Translations under genes and position numbers: made by a program
Notes under the pieces: model-generated
Database searches by the model: none
The model's input: only the letters and a program-made list of their open reading frames with translations
Told to the model about the DNA's origin: nothing
Shown: piece after piece, positions 55,228-63,371 of the stretch
Numbering within the stretch: the stretch's first letter is position 1
How the letters are laid out: the number at the start of each line of letters is the position of its first letter
Source of the DNA: Streptomyces sp. NBC_01142
GTDB taxonomy: Bacteria; Actinomycetota; Actinomycetes; Streptomycetales; Streptomycetaceae
Direction: 5' to 3'
DNA length: 64,000 nucleotides
Assembly (NCBI RefSeq): GCF_026341125.1
Contig: NZ_JAPEOR010000003.1
Location: forward strand, 620,001-684,000

Positions 55228-55725
55228 ATGATGCGGCAAGACAATGGCAGTCGTGGCCACGGTCGGGATGAATCCGAGGAGGAGAGAGCGGACCGGCGTT
55301 GGGTCGAACTGCTTCAGGAGTTGAGGGTTGCGCAGACCGGCGTGCAGATCCTCTTCGGCTTCCTGCTCACGGTGGCATTTCAGCCGCGGTTCGCGGATCT
55401 TTCCTCGACGGACCGGAACATCTACACCATCACGGTGCTGCTGGGGGCTGCGACGACCGGCGCTCTCATCGGCCCGGTGTCCTTCCACCGGCTTCTCACC
55501 GGACAGCAGCTGAAGCCGCAGACAGTCGTCTGGGCTTCGCGCCTGACCGTTGTCGGGCTGTTCCTGCTGCTGTGCACGATGGCGTCGGCGCTGCTCCTCA
55601 TCCTCCGAGTCGTCGTGGACGACTCGCTCGCGCTGTGGCTCGTGGCGGGGATGCTCCTCTGGTTCGTCCTCTGCTGGTTCGTGCTGCCGGTCTGGGCCCG
55701 CATCACGCGACCGAGCGAGAAGTGA
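55228..55725 (+). CDS. DUF6328 four-TM membrane protein
   Basis: A 165-aa membrane protein. RRWVELLQELRVAQTGVQILFGFLL followed by three further hydrophobic segments matches the Streptomyces DUF6328 family. The soluble N-terminus is acidic. ATG 55228 follows GGAGG (two adjacent ATGs). A TATACA hexamer near 55187 may be a -10. Function unknown. Confidence 0.82.
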   Translation: MMRQDNGSRGHGRDESEEERADRRWVELLQELRVAQTGVQILFGFLLTVAFQPRFADLSSTDRNIYTITVLLGAATTGALIGPVSFHRLLTGQQLKPQTVVWASRLTVVGLFLLLCTMASALLLILRVVVDDSLALWLVAGMLLWFVLCWFVLPVWARITRPSEK

Positions 55726-55760
55726 AACGCCCCTGAGAGGGCACTGCCGCCGGTACGGGG

Positions 55761-56156
55761 CTACGCGAGGAGCTTGGCCTTGGCCGCGTCGAATTCTTCC
55801 TGCGTGAGGTGGCCGCTGTTCTTGAGCTCGGACAGCTTCGCGAGTTCATCCACCTGGCTTTGGCTGCCGTCGGAACCCGCGGCCTTCTGAACGTACTTGC
55901 GGAAGGCTTCTTCCTGCTCCTTCACCTGCTTGACGTCTCGTTCACCCATGCCTCGTCCGCGGGCGATGAGATAGACGAGAACGCCGATGAAAGGAAGTAG
56001 CAGGGCAAAGATGAGCCATGCTGCCTTGGCCCATCCGCTGAGTGAATCGTCCCGGAAGATGTCCGTGATGACCTTGAACAGCAGGAAGAACCACATGACC
56101 CACAGGAAGAAGTACATCATCGTCAGAAACAGATTGAGGAGTGGGTAGTCATCCAT
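55761..56156 (-). CDS. membrane protein with C-terminal SHOCT motif
   Basis: A 131-aa protein. Two hydrophobic segments (about 9-32 and 45-65) resembling the phospholipase-D-nuclease N-terminal (PLDc_N) module are followed by a helical linker and a C-terminal SHOCT motif, LAKLSELKNSGHLTQEEFDAAKAKLL, typical of oligomerisation tails. ATG 56156 was chosen because the membrane module begins there; the frame is open to 56237. Convergent with DUF6328. Confidence 0.85.
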   Translation of the reverse strand: MDDYPLLNLFLTMMYFFLWVMWFFLLFKVITDIFRDDSLSGWAKAAWLIFALLLPFIGVLVYLIARGRGMGERDVKQVKEQEEAFRKYVQKAAGSDGSQSQVDELAKLSELKNSGHLTQEEFDAAKAKLLA

Positions 56157-56430
56157 GGCTCGAATCACGATCCTTTCGCTGTTTCCTTGATACATCGGGT
56201 GGGTCTGTGTCGCATGCGGAGTGCTGCCCGCCCTCATACGGCCCCCGAGGGGCGCGCCCCGGAGCAGTCCGCTACCTGCCTCCGATCAACTGGCGCCGAA
56301 CACCCGATGTGTTGGGTGGCTCAAGACAGATGTGCGAGGGGTGGGGCGGGTGTAGACCCGTGGGGGCATGGCGGTACTGTGCGCGCACCGCCAGATGGGT
56401 GGCGCGGCAACCGTGGAGGAATTTGTGACT

Positions 56431-57057
56431 GTGAACAAGAGATCGTGGCGGGGTTCGGGGGCCCTGATAGCGGTCGCGACGGCCGGCGTGTTCGGTGTCG
56501 GCCTGGCGGCAGGACCGGCGCTGGCGCACACCCCGGCGTGGGCCGTGACCTGCTCCGACGTGAGCGTCGACCTGACCAACTACAGCCCCCAGGCCGAGAA
56601 CACCGTCACCGTCACGGTGGACGGCAAGGACCTGCTGGCCACTGAGACGTTCAAGGGTGAGTTCCACAAGAAGCTCGAGCTCCCCAAGCACGACAAAGAG
56701 GTGACCGTCCGCCTCGTCGTGAAGGCCGGCGACAGTGACGGCCACTCGCGCGACGAGACCAAGAACGCTCCGGTGTGCCAGGACAGCACCCCGACGCCGT
56801 CGGCCACGCCGACCACTCCCTCGCCGAGCGCGACGCCGAGCACGCCCACGCCGAGTGCGACGCCGAGCGACACACCGAGCGAGACCACCAGCTCTCCCGC
56901 GGCTCCCTCCGACAAGCCGAGCCCCACCTCGCCGCCCCTGGCCGAGACGGGCTCCTCCAGCTCCACGCCGCTGATCGCGGGCGCGGCCGCTGTGGTCATC
57001 CTCGCCGGTGGCGGCATCGTGTGGGCCGCGCGCAAGCGCCGCACCGCTCAGAGCTGA
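56431..57057 (+). CDS. LAETG sortase-anchored surface protein
   Basis: A 208-aa exported protein. The signal peptide ends near ALAHT (residue 32). A small domain (33-117) holds two cysteines (Cys41, Cys116) that probably form a disulfide. A Pro/Thr/Ser stalk (118-169) of SATPS-type repeats precedes the LAETG sortase motif (170-174), a membrane helix and the basic RKRRTAQS tail. LAxTG motifs are used by Streptomyces class E sortases for cell-wall anchoring. GTG 56431 lies ten bases after GGAGGA; GTG 56425 is an alternative. Confidence 0.92.
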   Translation: MNKRSWRGSGALIAVATAGVFGVGLAAGPALAHTPAWAVTCSDVSVDLTNYSPQAENTVTVTVDGKDLLATETFKGEFHKKLELPKHDKEVTVRLVVKAGDSDGHSRDETKNAPVCQDSTPTPSATPTTPSPSATPSTPTPSATPSDTPSETTSSPAAPSDKPSPTSPPLAETGSSSSTPLIAGAAAVVILAGGGIVWAARKRRTAQS

Positions 57058-57087
57058 CCTCGGGGCACGGAAACAGCGGAAAACGCA

Positions 57088-57127
57088 CAGGGCGGGCGGG
57101 CCGTCGGGGGACGGCCCGCCCGCCCTG
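57088..57127. terminator. 18-bp perfect hairpin, bidirectional terminator
   Basis: Inverted repeat 57088-57105 with 57110-57127, perfect over 18 bp with a GGGG loop, lies between the convergent LAETG-protein gene (stop 57057) and tauD-like gene (stop 57136). It can terminate both transcripts. Confidence 0.85.
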
Positions 57128-57135
57128 CCGCGTGC

Positions 57136-58032
57136 TCAGGCCGCGGCAGGCGTGTAGTGGGCGGCCTCGTCACCCTCGACAACACGGCTGAGTGCGCCGT
57201 CGACACCGGCCGGGACATCGCCCGCGACCGTCACCCGGTGCAGCAGGCGCGGCAGGTCGCCGTAGTCGTCGGGCGCGTAGTGCTGGGTGATGCGGTTGTC
57301 GAACAGGACCAGGTCGCCCGGGGCCCAGGTCCAGCGCACGACATTTTCCGGACGTGTCACATACGACTGGAGAATGCGCAGGATGTCGCGGGACTCGGAC
57401 GGCGACAGGCCCACCAGAGACTGCGCGAAGCCACCGATGAACAGACCGCGCTCGCCCGACTCCGGGTGGACCCGCACCACCGGGTGCTCGGTGCGGTACT
57501 TCCGGGAGACGAACCGACGCCGGTGCTCGGCCGCCTTCTCGCTCTTGGGCTCCGCATAGTCGTACGCGTTGGTGTGAACGGCCCACAGCCGGTCGGCCAG
57601 CTCGCGCAGCGCCTCGGGCAGATCCCGGTAGGCGGCGGCGGAGTTGGCGATCAGTGTGTTGCCGCCGTAGGGCGGGACCACCAGGCTGCGCAGGGTGGAC
57701 GCCTTGGGCGGGGTCCGCAGGAACGTGACGTCGGTGTGCCACTGGTTGGCGCGGATGCCCTCGTCGCCGTCGACCGGGAGGATGTGCGGCTGTCCCTCGA
57801 CGGACGGCACCGTGGGGTGCGCGGTGGTGAGTTCGCCGAAGAGTGAGGCGAATCGAATCTGAGCGGCGTCATCGAGCTGCTGATCGCGGAAGAAGAGCGC
57901 TTTGTGCTCCAGGAGCGCCGCGTTGATCTCGGTGACGATCGCGGGGTCGAGGTCGGCGGAGATGTCGACGCCGAGGATCTCGGCGCCGATGCGGCCGCCG
58001 ATGCGGCGGATGTCGAAACCGGTGCTGGTCAT
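57136..58032 (-). CDS. TauD/TfdA-family 2-oxoglutarate dioxygenase
   Basis: A 298-aa Fe(II)/2-oxoglutarate-dependent dioxygenase. The iron triad is His99 and Asp101 (QWHTDVTF) and His251 (ITQHYAPDD); Arg266 binds 2-oxoglutarate, the same 15-residue spacing as in TauD. It oxidises a sulfonate or alkyl sulfate to release sulfite or sulfate. It is the last gene of the organosulfur operon, 90 bp after the flavin monooxygenase, so an assimilatory sulfur role is likely. Confidence 0.93.
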   Translation of the reverse strand: MTSTGFDIRRIGGRIGAEILGVDISADLDPAIVTEINAALLEHKALFFRDQQLDDAAQIRFASLFGELTTAHPTVPSVEGQPHILPVDGDEGIRANQWHTDVTFLRTPPKASTLRSLVVPPYGGNTLIANSAAAYRDLPEALRELADRLWAVHTNAYDYAEPKSEKAAEHRRRFVSRKYRTEHPVVRVHPESGERGLFIGGFAQSLVGLSPSESRDILRILQSYVTRPENVVRWTWAPGDLVLFDNRITQHYAPDDYGDLPRLLHRVTVAGDVPAGVDGALSRVVEGDEAAHYTPAAA

Positions 58033-58122
58033 GCGGATGCTGCCTTTCTCTGGGACGGAGACGGGCTTGGATGGTGGACCGGGACGGGAGAGACGGGCTT
58101 TACGCGGTGGCTTGGGACAGGC

Positions 58123-59454
58123 TTACGTGGTGGCCGTGCGGCCTGCAGGGCGCTCCAGGCCGTAGTGGTCGCGCAGAGTGCGGCCGCTGTACTCGGTACG
58201 GAACAGACCCCGGTTCTGCAGCAGCGGGACCACCTGGTCGACGAAGTCCTCGAGTCCGCCGGGCAGATACGGCGGCATGATGTTGAAGCCGTCCGCGGCG
58301 CCCTGGGTGAACCACTCCTCGAGCTGGTCCGCGATCTGCTCGGGTGTACCGGCGAAGACCCGGTGGCCGCGGCCGCCGCCGAGCTTGGCGATCAGCTGGC
58401 GGATGGTGAGCTGCTCGCGCCGTGCGAGCTCCGCGACCAGCGTGAAGCGGGACTTGTTGCCGTTGATGTCCTGCTCCTCGGGGAGCTCGGGCAGCGGGCC
58501 GTCGAGCGGCAGTCCGCCGAGATCCGTGCCGAGCATCCCCGACAGCTGCTGCAGCCCGTACTCGGGTACCTGCAGGCCGGTCAGCTCTTCCTCCAGCGCC
58601 AGCGCCTCGGCCTCGGTTCCGCCGATGACGGGGCAGATGCCGGGCAGGATCTTCAACTGATCGGCCTCGCGGCCGTACTTCGCCAGCCGGGACTTGAGGT
58701 CCTTGTAGAAGGTCTGGCCGTCGGCGAGGGTCTGCTGGGCGGTGAACACCGCCTCCGCGTACCGGGCCGCGAACTCCTTGCCGTCCTCCGAGGAGCCGGC
58801 CTGCACCAGCAGCGGATGACCCTGTGGCGAACGCTGCACGTTCAGCGGCCCGTCGACCCGGAAATGCTTGCCGCGGTGGCCGATCGGCCGTACCGCGTCC
58901 ACCTCCGTGTAGACGCCGCGCTCGCGGTCGATGACCGGCGCATCGTCCCGCCAGCTGTCCCACAGTTCCTTGGTCACGTCGAGGAACTCCGCGGCCCGCT
59001 CGTAGCGCAGACCGTGCTCCAGATGCTCCTCGAGGCCGAAGTTCCTCGCCTCGGCGACATTCCCGGAGGTGACGATGTTCCAGCCGGCGCGCCCACCGCT
59101 GAGGTGGTCGAGCGAGGCGAACTTACGGGCCACATGGAAGGGCTCGTTGAAGGTGGTGGAAACGGTCGCGATGAGCCCGATGTGCTCGGTGGCGACGGCC
59201 AGCGCGGACAGCAGCGTGAGCGGTTCGAAACCGCCGACCGCGTTGTGGCGGGCATTGCCCCACAGGGCGACGCCGTCCGCGAGGAAGAGCGAGTCGAGCC
59301 TGCCGCGTTCGGCAGTGCGGGCCAGCTCCTGGAAGTACGCGAGATCGGTGATCCGCTCCGGCTGGGTGCGCGGGTGACGCCAGGCGGCGTCGTGATGCCC
59401 GGCGTTCATGAGGAACGCGTTGAGATGGAACTGGCGTGGAGCGTCGGCGGACAT
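58123..59454 (-). CDS. LLM-class flavin-dependent monooxygenase (NtaA/SnaA/DszA type)
   Basis: A 443-aa FMNH2-dependent monooxygenase. RQFHLNAFLMNAGHHDAAWRH at the N-terminus, LDSLFLADGVALWG and the HLSGGRAGWNIVTSGN block define the NtaA/SnaA/DszA/DmoA group that oxidises organosulfur or amine compounds. It needs reduced FMN, for which the SsuE-type reductase in the operon is the obvious partner. Possible substrates include sulfones or dimethyl-sulfide-like compounds. It starts ten bases after the permease stop. Confidence 0.92.
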   Translation of the reverse strand: MSADAPRQFHLNAFLMNAGHHDAAWRHPRTQPERITDLAYFQELARTAERGRLDSLFLADGVALWGNARHNAVGGFEPLTLLSALAVATEHIGLIATVSTTFNEPFHVARKFASLDHLSGGRAGWNIVTSGNVAEARNFGLEEHLEHGLRYERAAEFLDVTKELWDSWRDDAPVIDRERGVYTEVDAVRPIGHRGKHFRVDGPLNVQRSPQGHPLLVQAGSSEDGKEFAARYAEAVFTAQQTLADGQTFYKDLKSRLAKYGREADQLKILPGICPVIGGTEAEALALEEELTGLQVPEYGLQQLSGMLGTDLGGLPLDGPLPELPEEQDINGNKSRFTLVAELARREQLTIRQLIAKLGGGRGHRVFAGTPEQIADQLEEWFTQGAADGFNIMPPYLPGGLEDFVDQVVPLLQNRGLFRTEYSGRTLRDHYGLERPAGRTATT

Positions 59455-59464
59455 GTGTCGTTCC

Positions 59465-60355
59465 TCAGTTTCCGGTCGGGGTGCGCCAGGAGGTGAAGCG
59501 GCGTTCGAGGGCCACCAGGAGCTGGTTGAAGGCCACGCCGATGGCGGAGATCGTGATGATCCCGGCGTACATCTCGGGGATCGCGAAGTTGAACTGCGAG
59601 AAGTTGACGAGATAGCCGAGCCCGGCCTTGGCGCCCACCATTTCGGCGGCGACCAGCACCAGGATGGCGACCGCCCCGGCCAGCCGGATGCCGGTGAACA
59701 CGGTCGGTACGGAGGCGGGCAGGATCACCTTCTGGAAGATCCTCGGGGCGGGCAGGTCCATCGACCTGGCCAGCCTGAGCAGGGTCGGATCGACGCTGCG
59801 CACGGCGCTGATGGTGTTGAGGAGGACCGGCCAGGTGCAGGCGTACAGCACGATCGAGATCTTCGAGGTCTCACCGATGCCCAGCAGCAGCACGAAAACC
59901 GGCAGCAGAGCGAGCGCGGCGGTGTTGCGGAAGACCTCCAGCAGCGGCCCGAGGAGATCCGCGAGCGGCCGGTACCAGCCGATCAGCAGGCCGAGCGGTA
60001 CGGCGATGGCGACCGCGAATCCGAATCCGGTGAACGAGCGCCCGAGGCTGGCCTGTGCGTGTTCGGCGAGCTGCCCGTCCAGAAGCAGCTCCCACCAGGC
60101 GACCGCGACCTCGGAGAACGGGGGCAGGAAGATCCGGTCGACCAGGCCGAGCCGGGGCGCGGTCTCCCACACGACCAGCAGCACGCCGATCGCCACGGTC
60201 CTGGTGAGGGCGGTCAGCAGGATCCGGCCGGTGCGTCGGACCGGCGCGGGCAGTGCCGGGGCGCGGACCGGCGGGGCGAACGCGGGTTCGGTGCGCTGTG
60301 CCGCGCCGCTCACATCGGCGGCGGTCGCCGGCGCCTTCTCGGTGGTGATGGTCAT
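59465..60355 (-). CDS. ssuC: sulfonate-type ABC transporter permease (SsuC family)
   Basis: A 296-aa permease with about six membrane segments and the cytoplasmic EAA-like loop MDLPAPRIFQKVILPASVPTVFTGIRLA near residues 196-223, typical of SsuC/TauC. A Pro-rich cytoplasmic N-terminus of about 45 residues is longer than usual. The ATG at 60355 overlaps the ATPase stop by four bases. Confidence 0.92.
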   Translation of the reverse strand: MTITTEKAPATAADVSGAAQRTEPAFAPPVRAPALPAPVRRTGRILLTALTRTVAIGVLLVVWETAPRLGLVDRIFLPPFSEVAVAWWELLLDGQLAEHAQASLGRSFTGFGFAVAIAVPLGLLIGWYRPLADLLGPLLEVFRNTAALALLPVFVLLLGIGETSKISIVLYACTWPVLLNTISAVRSVDPTLLRLARSMDLPAPRIFQKVILPASVPTVFTGIRLAGAVAILVLVAAEMVGAKAGLGYLVNFSQFNFAIPEMYAGIITISAIGVAFNQLLVALERRFTSWRTPTGN

Positions 60356-61161
60356 AGCGTTGCCGCCTCCCTCTCCTCTTGCTGGGCCCGGCTGACCTCG
60401 TCGCGCAGCAGGCTCCAGATCTGATGACGGTGGTGCGCGAACTCGGGGGTGGAGCGCGGATCGGTGTCGGCGCCGCGGTCGCCGAGGCCGATCGGCACCA
60501 CCTCCTTGATCCGTCCGGGCCGGGAGGTGAGAACGGCGACGCGCTGCCCGAGATGAACCGCCTCGTCGATGCCGTGTGTGATGAAGACGATGGTCTTGCC
60601 GGTGCGCTCCCAGATCCGCAGCAGCTCGTCCTGGAGGGACTCGCGGGTCTGCGCGTCGAGCGCCGCGAAGGGCTCGTCCATGAGCAGCACATCGGGGTCG
60701 TACGCGAGGCTGCGTGCGATCGCCACGCGCTGGCGCATTCCGCCGGAGAGCTCGTGCGGATGCCGGTCCTCGAAACCGGTGAGCCCGACGAGCGCGAGGT
60801 ACTCCCTGGCCCGCTCGGCCCGCTCGCGGCGGGGTACCCGGGTGGCTTCGAGACCGAATTCGACATTGCCCCGGGCGGTGCGCCACGGCAGCAGGGCGTA
60901 CTGCTGGAAGACGATGCCCCGGTCCAGGCCCGGCCCGGTGACGGGTTCGCCGTCCAGCAGGATCTGGCCGCTGGTGGGTTTCGAGAGCCCGCCCAGGAGG
61001 TCGAGGAGCGTGGACTTGCCGCAGCCGCTCGGCCCGACGATGACGACGAACTCGCCGTCGGCGATATCGAGGTCGATGCCGTCCAGCGCGGTGACGTCCT
61101 GCTGCTTTCCCCGTACGGGGAAGGTCTTGCCGACGCCCCTGAAGCTGATCTTCGCGGTCAT
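60352..61161 (-). CDS. ssuB: sulfonate-type ABC transporter ATP-binding protein (SsuB family)
   Basis: A 269-aa ATPase. Walker A GPSGCGKS at 43-50, signature LSGGMRQRVAIARSL, Walker B VLLMDEPFAALD and the FITHGIDEAVHLG switch-His are all present, closest to SsuB/TauB/NrtD. It energises uptake of the organosulfur substrate through the adjacent permease. It begins four bases after the binding-protein stop. Confidence 0.94.
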   Translation of the reverse strand: MTAKISFRGVGKTFPVRGKQQDVTALDGIDLDIADGEFVVIVGPSGCGKSTLLDLLGGLSKPTSGQILLDGEPVTGPGLDRGIVFQQYALLPWRTARGNVEFGLEATRVPRRERAERAREYLALVGLTGFEDRHPHELSGGMRQRVAIARSLAYDPDVLLMDEPFAALDAQTRESLQDELLRIWERTGKTIVFITHGIDEAVHLGQRVAVLTSRPGRIKEVVPIGLGDRGADTDPRSTPEFAHHRHQIWSLLRDEVSRAQQEEREAATL

Positions 61162-61165
61162 GGCG

Positions 61166-62185
61166 TCAGCTCCCCTTCGTTGCGTGGTTGCCGTTGAACT
61201 CGTTGGTGTAGAGGCCGGCGACGCTCACCCGGCCGGACTTGATGTCGCCACGCTCGCTCAGCCAGTCCGCCCACACGGACAGCTCCCTCTCCGCGATGCG
61301 GCCGCCGGGCGCCGAGACGCCGAAGGACCGCCAGTACTTGAGCGCGTCGGCGCTCTCGTTCCGCTTCCGCTTGCCGACGATTTCGGTCAGCCGGGCGACG
61401 ACCTCGTCGTGCGGTGTGCTGCGGGACCAGTCCAGGGCCTTGCCCACCCCGGTGACGAAGGTCCGTACCGTCTCGGGGTTCTGCTTGATGAAGCGCTCGG
61501 TCAGTACGTACGTACCGGCGCTGAAGGGCCCGCGCAGGTCGTAGTCGCTGAAGAGCTTGCGTATGCCTCCGGCCTCCAGCGCCTTTTCGCGCAGAATGCC
61601 GCCGAGGACGGCCACGTCGATCTGACGCTGGCGCAGTGACTGCTCGGTGTTGACGGGCGGGACGACGACCCGCTCGACCTGCTTGGCCTCGGAACGGCTC
61701 AGCCCGTGCTTCTTGAGGTAGATGTCGAGCATCGCCTCGTGGTGGGCGCCGAGGGTGTTCATGCCGACCTTTTTGCCGATGAGGTCGCGGGGCGTACGGA
61801 TGGCGCTCTTCTCACTCACGTAGAAGCCGCTGTAGGCCTGCTTGTCGGAGCCGTAGTAGCTGACGACGGCCTTGATGGGGGCCTTGCGGGAGGCGAGCTT
61901 GACCACCGCGCCGTTGAAGGCGCCGCCGAAGTCGGTCTGGCCGGACGCGGCGGACTGGATGTCCTGCGGGCCGCTGATGGTGTTGCCCACCCACTCGAGC
62001 TCGAGGTCGCCCAGATAGCCCAGGGACTCGGCGAGTTCGGGCGGGGTGACCTGGCCGGCCGAACCCTGGTAGCGGAGCGTGGTGGTGTTCCGCGTGCCGC
62101 TGCCGCTCGCCGTGCCGCAGCCGGCGGCCGCCAGTGCGGAGATGCCGGACAGAACAAGGAAGTTGCGTCGGGATGTGGTGTGCAC
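61166..62185 (-). CDS. ssuA: ABC transporter substrate-binding lipoprotein (SsuA-like)
   Basis: A 339-aa exported binding protein. The N-terminus has a twin-arginine motif (SRRNFL, Arg6-Arg7) and a lipobox ending at Cys23 (LAAAGC), so it is probably a Tat-exported lipoprotein. The mature domain resembles the SsuA/TauA/NMT1 fold (GSAGQVTPPELAESLGYL, GAFNGAVVKLASR, GKKVGMNTLGAHHEAML). It captures an aliphatic sulfonate or related compound. Confidence 0.92.
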   Translation of the reverse strand: MHTTSRRNFLVLSGISALAAAGCGTASGSGTRNTTTLRYQGSAGQVTPPELAESLGYLGDLELEWVGNTISGPQDIQSAASGQTDFGGAFNGAVVKLASRKAPIKAVVSYYGSDKQAYSGFYVSEKSAIRTPRDLIGKKVGMNTLGAHHEAMLDIYLKKHGLSRSEAKQVERVVVPPVNTEQSLRQRQIDVAVLGGILREKALEAGGIRKLFSDYDLRGPFSAGTYVLTERFIKQNPETVRTFVTGVGKALDWSRSTPHDEVVARLTEIVGKRKRNESADALKYWRSFGVSAPGGRIAERELSVWADWLSERGDIKSGRVSVAGLYTNEFNGNHATKGS

Positions 62186-62196
62186 GTCGGATTCCT

Positions 62197-62778
62197 TCAG
62201 TGGCTGCGGGTGGCGGAGGTCGCCGCACCGGGGGCTGGGGTCGGGTACTGGGCGGGGAGCGCCTGGATGAATTCGTCGACGACGTCGAAGAGCCGGAGTT
62301 CGGCCTCGGGGCGCAGCTGCGCCCCGCCTTCCGCCAGCCGCTCCACATGGCTGTCGAGGAGGAATGAGCCGGCGACGACATGCCGGGCCCCGAGCGCGGT
62401 CAGGACCGGGCGCAGGGCGTAGTCGATGGTGAGTACATGCGCCAGGCTGCCGCCCGTGGCCAGCGGCAGGACGGTCTTGCCGGCCAGACCGGACTGCGGC
62501 AGCAGATCGAGGAAGGCCTTGAGCAGTCCGGTGTAGGAGGCCTTGTAGACGGGGGTGGCCACGATCAGCCCGTCCGCCGCGGCCACTTGCTCGGCCGCCG
62601 CGCGCAGGGCGGAGGAGTCGGACCGGCCGGAAAGCAGCTCGGCGGCGGGCAGTTCACGCACTTTCAGATGGCCCGTGTCGAAGCCGGTGACGGACAGTCG
62701 CTCGACTGCGTGCTCGACCAGCAATTCGGTGCGCGAGTTCACGGAGGGGCTTCCGGAAACAGCCAGGATGGACGTCAT
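62197..62778 (-). CDS. ssuE: NAD(P)H-dependent FMN reductase (SsuE/MsuE type)
   Basis: A 193-aa flavodoxin-fold reductase. LAVSGSPSVNSRTELLVEHA binds FMN phosphate, and ATPVYKASYTGLLKAFLDLLP is the SsuE/MsuE signature. It supplies FMNH2 to the operon's monooxygenase. First structural gene, 233 bases after the leader peptide; the start lies in a weak ribosome-binding context. Confidence 0.92.
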   Translation of the reverse strand: MTSILAVSGSPSVNSRTELLVEHAVERLSVTGFDTGHLKVRELPAAELLSGRSDSSALRAAAEQVAAADGLIVATPVYKASYTGLLKAFLDLLPQSGLAGKTVLPLATGGSLAHVLTIDYALRPVLTALGARHVVAGSFLLDSHVERLAEGGAQLRPEAELRLFDVVDEFIQALPAQYPTPAPGAATSATRSH

Positions 62779-63011
62779 CAGTCATTCCGTTTCGGGTACG
62801 CGAAGATGCCTGAATGCGTGGCGTGAAAAGCCGTACGCACGTTCAGGAAAGGGATGGGAGAAACACGGCAGGGGAAATGCATGGAGATCCGGGGGTCTGC
62901 CGTCGGAATTTGCGCAGGAATTGCCGCACGGTGGAGCCGGAGGTGCTCAGCCTGCCGAGAGTCCCCTGGGGAAGGGGCTCGGTGCGGGGAGGGAAGTCAG
63001 CTGCGCGTGTT

Positions 63012-63095
63012 TCAGCGGCCGGCGGCACAGAGTGCGCTGGCGTGCCGTCGAAGATCGACGTGCAGGCGCGATACGAGAATGTCAGCTTGACTCAC
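63012..63095 (-). CDS. 27-aa leader peptide of the organosulfur operon
   Basis: The frame from GTG 63095 encodes VSQADILVSRLHVDLRRHAS followed by ALCAAGR. The SRxHVDLxR...SALC core is the signature of short leader peptides found upstream of sulfur-assimilation and other operons in Streptomyces. The GTG lies seven bases after a good -10, so it is probably translated from a leaderless mRNA. A hairpin (62955-62982, 9 bp with a 3-nt bulge) follows between leader and ssuE and could take part in attenuation through the Cys codon near the end, but that mechanism is inferred. Confidence 0.85.
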   Translation of the reverse strand: MSQADILVSRLHVDLRRHASALCAAGR

Positions 63096-63102
63096 ACCGG
63101 AG

Positions 63103-63131
63103 AGAATGGCAGCGACTTTCGGTCACGTCAA
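63103..63131 (-). promoter_or_regulatory. promoter of the leader peptide and organosulfur operon
   Basis: On the minus strand TTGACG (63131-63126), a 17-bp spacer and CATTCT (63108-63103) form a good sigma-70-type (HrdB) promoter. Its start point, about seven bases on, coincides with the leader GTG at 63095. Confidence 0.75.
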
Positions 63132-63371
63132 TGGCGACTGGAAATCGTCTCGCATGGTGAATTGTTACAGCTTTCTTTCGCGAATGTGGCGTGTTGAGCC
63201 ACCGCGAACGCGTCGGCGGGCGGCACTGATCGCCCGGGGCGTCCATCGCTGCGACAGCCCCCGTTCTCCCCGAGGTTTCCACGACCCCCTGGTGCGTTGG
63301 TCCGGGCGCCGCGATGCTGTCCGCCGACAGCGCTTACTGCGTGCTCAACCAGCCTCATTCCAGGAGATGTT

